Assembly (NCBI GenBank): GCA_913047695.1
Contig: CAJWUI010000007.1
Location: 1-64,000, forward strand
Length of the DNA: 64,000 nucleotides
Direction of reading: 5' to 3'
Source: an uncultured Bacteroidota bacterium
Lineage (GTDB): Bacteria; Bacteroidota; Bacteroidia; Flavobacteriales; Flavobacteriaceae
Made by a program: the position numbers and the translations under genes. How positions within the stretch are numbered: position 1 is the first letter of the stretch; each line of letters opens with the position of its first letter. Shown here one piece after another: positions 60,247 through 64,000 of the stretch. The notes beneath the pieces are model-generated. The model was not told where the DNA came from and ran no database searches. It was given only the letters and a program-made list of their open reading frames with translations.

Positions 60247-63200
60247 TCATTCTTTTTTATTTTTTTCATTCAATCTAACTACGTTTTGATTGTATTGAGT
60301 TTCTAATTTTTTAAAAAATTCAGAATTATCATACTTATTTACGATTTGAAGAAAATAATTATAGGCAACCCACTCATTTTCAATTCTATCTTTTAGTTGC
60401 GCTCGATTTGAAATGGGGAATTGGGTATACAATTCCATTCTTTCACTATACTCATTAGCGATTTGTATGCTTAAATTTTGTGCTGATTGTATATCACCAA
60501 TAATGAAAAAACCTTCTGCTACATCTACAAGATTTGTATAAAACTCGTAATCTCCATAGAGATATTTAAAAGGACGAATAGCAGTTGTGAAATTATTTAA
60601 AGATGGCTTTAACTCTGATTTGTCAGCGTGTTTTAATTCAGCTTCAATAAGAGATCTGTAACGTTCAATTTCAGTTACAATTTCCTCACCTAACTCATAT
60701 TGTCTTTCTGCGGATAGAGAATTAAAATATTTAAGCCGATCAAAATACTTATAACCAATTTTTTTCGATAAACCTTGTGCAACTTTAACATCATTTATCC
60801 TGTAATAACCATCAACAAAGGGAACAAGTAAACTATAATAACCAAAATAGTCTAAAGGCATTTTTTCGATAGCAAGATCCATTACTTTTTTTGCTTTTTC
60901 AGTTTTATTTTCATTTATCAATTGTTCTGCTAAACGAGCCATATTACTTCTAAATGAAATACTATTTTTTCTTGTTTCAGGATCATGATAGATATCTTCC
61001 CGCTCGGAATTACCCCAATTCCAATTAAGTACAATGTCATACATTAAATCACTATCTATTCTTCCCATTAGGTAGGGATTTTCTTTACCTAGGTTAGTTT
61101 CAATCGGAACCAATTTATAAACTAGTCCTTCCAGTTGGAGATATTTTTTCATCCATATGTATTCAGAATCTGAATAACTACCTCCTGTAAAATAAATAGG
61201 TCTTTCCCAGTCATTATTAGCCAGAATATCTAGCATCATCATTTGGTTTTTCAAAAGAGCTGTTTCTGGAAGATCTATATCTATATGTGACAAAATTTTG
61301 TCAGCATCCTCAGATTTGACAACACCGCTTTTCAAAACATTTTCCTTATTCACCGGAACACGAATTTTTCTTGTGGGATAAAAAACGCCTTCTTGCTGAC
61401 TTTTAGGTAGCTGGTTGGGATCACGACCTGTTTTGGTCAAAAAATCTTTAATCTTAGTGCGTGGGTGATCACTTGAAATCCAATTCATAAAGTCTTTAAT
61501 ATCCCATCTTACTGAATCCAAAACTGGCTGATATCTTATCACATCTCTTACTCCATATGCATACAAGTCATGTGTCATTTGTGAAGGTATAGGTTCACTT
61601 TCATAAGTTTTTCTCTTCATCTGATCTATATACCAATCGGTACCTAATAAACTTGAATTTATAGTACGCACATCGGTTCTGTACCCTTCAATGTCCTGAG
61701 CATACCATAACGCAAAAGTATCGTTATCACCAATTGTAAAAATTATTGCTCCTTTATCTTTTTGAATTGATTGCAAGTATGAGCGCGAAAGCGATTGGGC
61801 GGTGTAACGGTTTGAACGGTCATGGTCGTCCCAGTTTTGAAAAGCCATTAGAAATGGAACAGCTAACAAACATGTCAAGACCATAAGTGGTGAAGCGATA
61901 CGATTTGAAATATATCTACTTATTTTTTTGATTATCCCCATGCATCCCAAACCAATCCAGATGCTGAAAACATAAAAGGAACCTACAAGGGCATAATCTC
62001 GCTCTCTCGGTTCAAATGGTCGCTCATTAAGGTATACTTTCAATGCAACACCAGTAAACAGGAAAAAAAGCATTAGAACCCAAAATCTTTTTGGATCTTG
62101 GTTATACAAAAAATATAATCCAACAAGGCCTAGAAGAAAGGGTAGAAAGAAATATGTATTTCGGGCCTTATTATTTAAAGCATCATCATTTAAATTTTCT
62201 TGATTTCCAAGGCGGATTTTATCGATAAATGGTATTCCACTTATCCAGTTACCATCAAGAATATTATATTCCCCTTGGTTGTCGTTCTGTCTACCTGTGA
62301 AATTCCACATAAAATATCTCCAATACATATAACCTAGTTGATATTCTATGAAAAATCTCAGGTTAGAAAAAAAAGAGGGCTTTTCAATATCTAAATATGG
62401 ACTGAAAGTTTTTAAAAATTCATGAAATTGATCTCCATCAATTGATCCATCTGAAATATCTTCACGGAATTGATCAATCCTATTTTTCAATTGTGTATTA
62501 GAGCGATATTCTTGTTTAATCCTAAATTCTAAAGGTTCTGTAAAATTCATGTAGTTACCCGCGTGTTCACTACTCCAAAGGCGCGGTAGTATTCCATTAT
62601 GAGCGCTATTAGAATTATATCTGGCATCTTTCCAAAAATTAACAATCTTATACCTCCCTGTTTTATAATCTCTTTCATATTTGGGTTTATCGTCTATATA
62701 TGGTCTTTCAGGATCTTGCCCAGCATATACATCAGAAAACATTGGTCCATAAAAAAGTTTAGTTTCGGGATATTGTTCTAAATTATAATAAGCTAAAAGT
62801 AGGCGTGCATCTGATGGAGAATTTTCATTAATTACAGTATTTGCATTAGCACGGATAGGAATCATAATCCATGATGAGAAGCCTAAAAAAACAAATAGTA
62901 TTGCTAAAATTCCAGTATTTAAGTTTACAAGATTACGTTTTTGAGAAAATTTCAAACCAAAATAGAACAATCCAATAAGAATCAAAGCAGCTATTATTGT
63001 ACCACTATTAAATGGAAGCCCCATTGTATTTACAAAAAACACTTCAGCTTTTCCAAAAAATGCTAAAGTTGAGGGGAGTAACAATTTGAAGATGATAAGT
63101 AAAATTGCTGTTGAAATTAGGTTAGCATAAATAAAACCTTTGAGTGTTATCTGTTTGTAATTTTTAAAGTAATAAATCATTCCTAATGCAGGAATAGTTA

Positions 63201-63795
63201 AAAGGCCCATAAAGTGAACACCAAATGAAAGACCTATGACAAAAGCAATCATTAATAGCCATCGGTCTCCCCTTGAAGTATTCATTTCTTCTTCCCATTT
63301 TAATCCCAACCAAAATAATATTGAAAGAATCAGTGTAGCCATTGCATATACTTCAGTCTCAACTGCGTTAAACCAAAAACTGTCAGAAAAGCAAAACGAT
63401 AACGATCCTACTGCCGCACTACCAAAAAAACCTATGTGATCTGGAATTGAATCTAAATTTTTAAAAGAGGGAAGTTTTTTTAATAAAAGTGTTAGTGTCC
63501 AAAAAAGAAATAGAATAGTAAATGCTGATGAAAAAACAGACATATAATTTACCATTAAAGCTATTTTTTCTGGTCCTGAAGAAAATAATGCAAAAAAGGC
63601 ACCCATCATTTGAAAAAATGGGGCCCCAGGGGGATGTCCGACTTGAAGTTTGGCAGAGGTTGAGATATACTCTCCTGCATCCCAAAAACTTGCAGTTGGT
63701 TCAACTGTACTTCCAAATGTAAATAGGGCTATGGCAAAAACTGACCATCCAAAAACCAGATTCAAAATTCGATATGATGCATTTGAGTTTTGCAT
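60247..63795 (-). CDS. DUF2723 family large membrane protein (glycosyltransferase-like)
   Basis: FGSTVEPTASFWDAGEYISTSAKLQVGHPPGAPFFQMMGAFF, NDNDTFALWYAQ-type region (IGDNDTFALWYAQDIEG). Confidence 0.9.
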   Translation of the reverse strand: MQNSNASYRILNLVFGWSVFAIALFTFGSTVEPTASFWDAGEYISTSAKLQVGHPPGAPFFQMMGAFFALFSSGPEKIALMVNYMSVFSSAFTILFLFWTLTLLLKKLPSFKNLDSIPDHIGFFGSAAVGSLSFCFSDSFWFNAVETEVYAMATLILSILFWLGLKWEEEMNTSRGDRWLLMIAFVIGLSFGVHFMGLLTIPALGMIYYFKNYKQITLKGFIYANLISTAILLIIFKLLLPSTLAFFGKAEVFFVNTMGLPFNSGTIIAALILIGLFYFGLKFSQKRNLVNLNTGILAILFVFLGFSSWIMIPIRANANTVINENSPSDARLLLAYYNLEQYPETKLFYGPMFSDVYAGQDPERPYIDDKPKYERDYKTGRYKIVNFWKDARYNSNSAHNGILPRLWSSEHAGNYMNFTEPLEFRIKQEYRSNTQLKNRIDQFREDISDGSIDGDQFHEFLKTFSPYLDIEKPSFFSNLRFFIEYQLGYMYWRYFMWNFTGRQNDNQGEYNILDGNWISGIPFIDKIRLGNQENLNDDALNNKARNTYFFLPFLLGLVGLYFLYNQDPKRFWVLMLFFLFTGVALKVYLNERPFEPRERDYALVGSFYVFSIWIGLGCMGIIKKISRYISNRIASPLMVLTCLLAVPFLMAFQNWDDHDRSNRYTAQSLSRSYLQSIQKDKGAIIFTIGDNDTFALWYAQDIEGYRTDVRTINSSLLGTDWYIDQMKRKTYESEPIPSQMTHDLYAYGVRDVIRYQPVLDSVRWDIKDFMNWISSDHPRTKIKDFLTKTGRDPNQLPKSQQEGVFYPTRKIRVPVNKENVLKSGVVKSEDADKILSHIDIDLPETALLKNQMMMLDILANNDWERPIYFTGGSYSDSEYIWMKKYLQLEGLVYKLVPIETNLGKENPYLMGRIDSDLMYDIVLNWNWGNSEREDIYHDPETRKNSISFRSNMARLAEQLINENKTEKAKKVMDLAIEKMPLDYFGYYSLLVPFVDGYYRINDVKVAQGLSKKIGYKYFDRLKYFNSLSAERQYELGEEIVTEIERYRSLIEAELKHADKSELKPSLNNFTTAIRPFKYLYGDYEFYTNLVDVAEGFFIIGDIQSAQNLSIQIANEYSERMELYTQFPISNRAQLKDRIENEWVAYNYFLQIVNKYDNSEFFKKLETQYNQNVVRLNEKNKKE

Positions 63796-63872
63796 TAATT
63801 TTTTTTACGAATTTAATGATTAATAGAGGAAGAGAAAATGTATTTTGAACTGTATGGTTTTTTTAATAAAAC

Positions 63873-63903
63873 TTGGTGTAAAAAAAACTTTCACATAAAT
63901 TTG
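63873..63903 (+). promoter_or_regulatory. canonical Bacteroidota promoter TTG-N20-TAAATTTG upstream of tRNA-Gln
   Basis: TTG at 63873-63875, TAAATTTG at 63896-63903, spacing 20, 10 nt before the tRNA 5' end. Confidence 0.7.
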
Positions 63904-63912
63904 CAGCTTAAT

Positions 63913-63985
63913 TGGCCTATGGTGTAACTGGCAACACGTCTGATTTTGGTTCAGAAGAGTCTAGGTTCGATCCCTAGTAGGCCAA
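63913..63985 (+). tRNA. tRNA-Gln (anticodon TTG)
   Basis: Acceptor TGGCCTA/TAGGCCA, anticodon arm TCTGA-TTTTGGT-TCAGA, T-arm CTAGG-TTCGATC-CCTAG. Confidence 0.93.
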
Positions 63986-64000
63986 CTACTTTAAGTCCTC

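Overview
This 64-kb window is AT-rich, mostly coding chromosome from a marine-type Flavobacteriaceae (Bacteroidota) genome. The lineage call rests on TAnnTTTG-like promoter elements, a T9SS type-B C-terminal domain, a CarboxypepD_reg-like TonB receptor and flavobacterial gene content. I see no phage, transposase, integrase, CRISPR array or recognisable defence system.

Blocks, in order:
(1) 0-9 kb: mostly secreted proteins and lipoproteins, including two paralogous secreted proteins that each look internally duplicated.
(2) 9-13.5 kb: a PQQ dehydrogenase with a fused cytochrome c domain, two esterases and tRNA-Arg(CCT).
(3) 13.5-21 kb: a ~1,980-aa mosaic surface protein (DUF285/BspA-like, Ig-like, TSP3, T9SS type-B CTD) whose signal peptide is one base out of frame with its only ATG, followed by a small membrane protein and an HExxH lipoprotein.
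(4) 23.6-28.4 kb: a complete four-enzyme hydroxyproline catabolic operon.
(5) 28.4-41 kb: a heme biosynthesis supercluster (hemA/C/D/E/F/B, hemH, hemJ) interleaved with an antiporter, a MATE transporter, an AraC regulator and an orphan histidine kinase.
(6) 41-50 kb: housekeeping genes, including nrdBA.
(7) 50.7-57 kb: a PiT transporter with a PhoU-like tail, a TonB receptor and a beta-helix lipoprotein.
(8) 57-64 kb: dgt, a metallophosphoesterase, a cysteine-less thioredoxin-fold protein, a large DUF2723 protein and tRNA-Gln(TTG).

The best leads for something undescribed are the frameshifted adhesin, a promoter/hairpin/terminator small-RNA candidate just upstream of tRNA-Arg, two unlisted small ORFs, the duplicated-domain secreted family with a shared upstream motif, and the PiT/TonB/lipoprotein cluster. 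No database search was possible; family names come from motif recognition.
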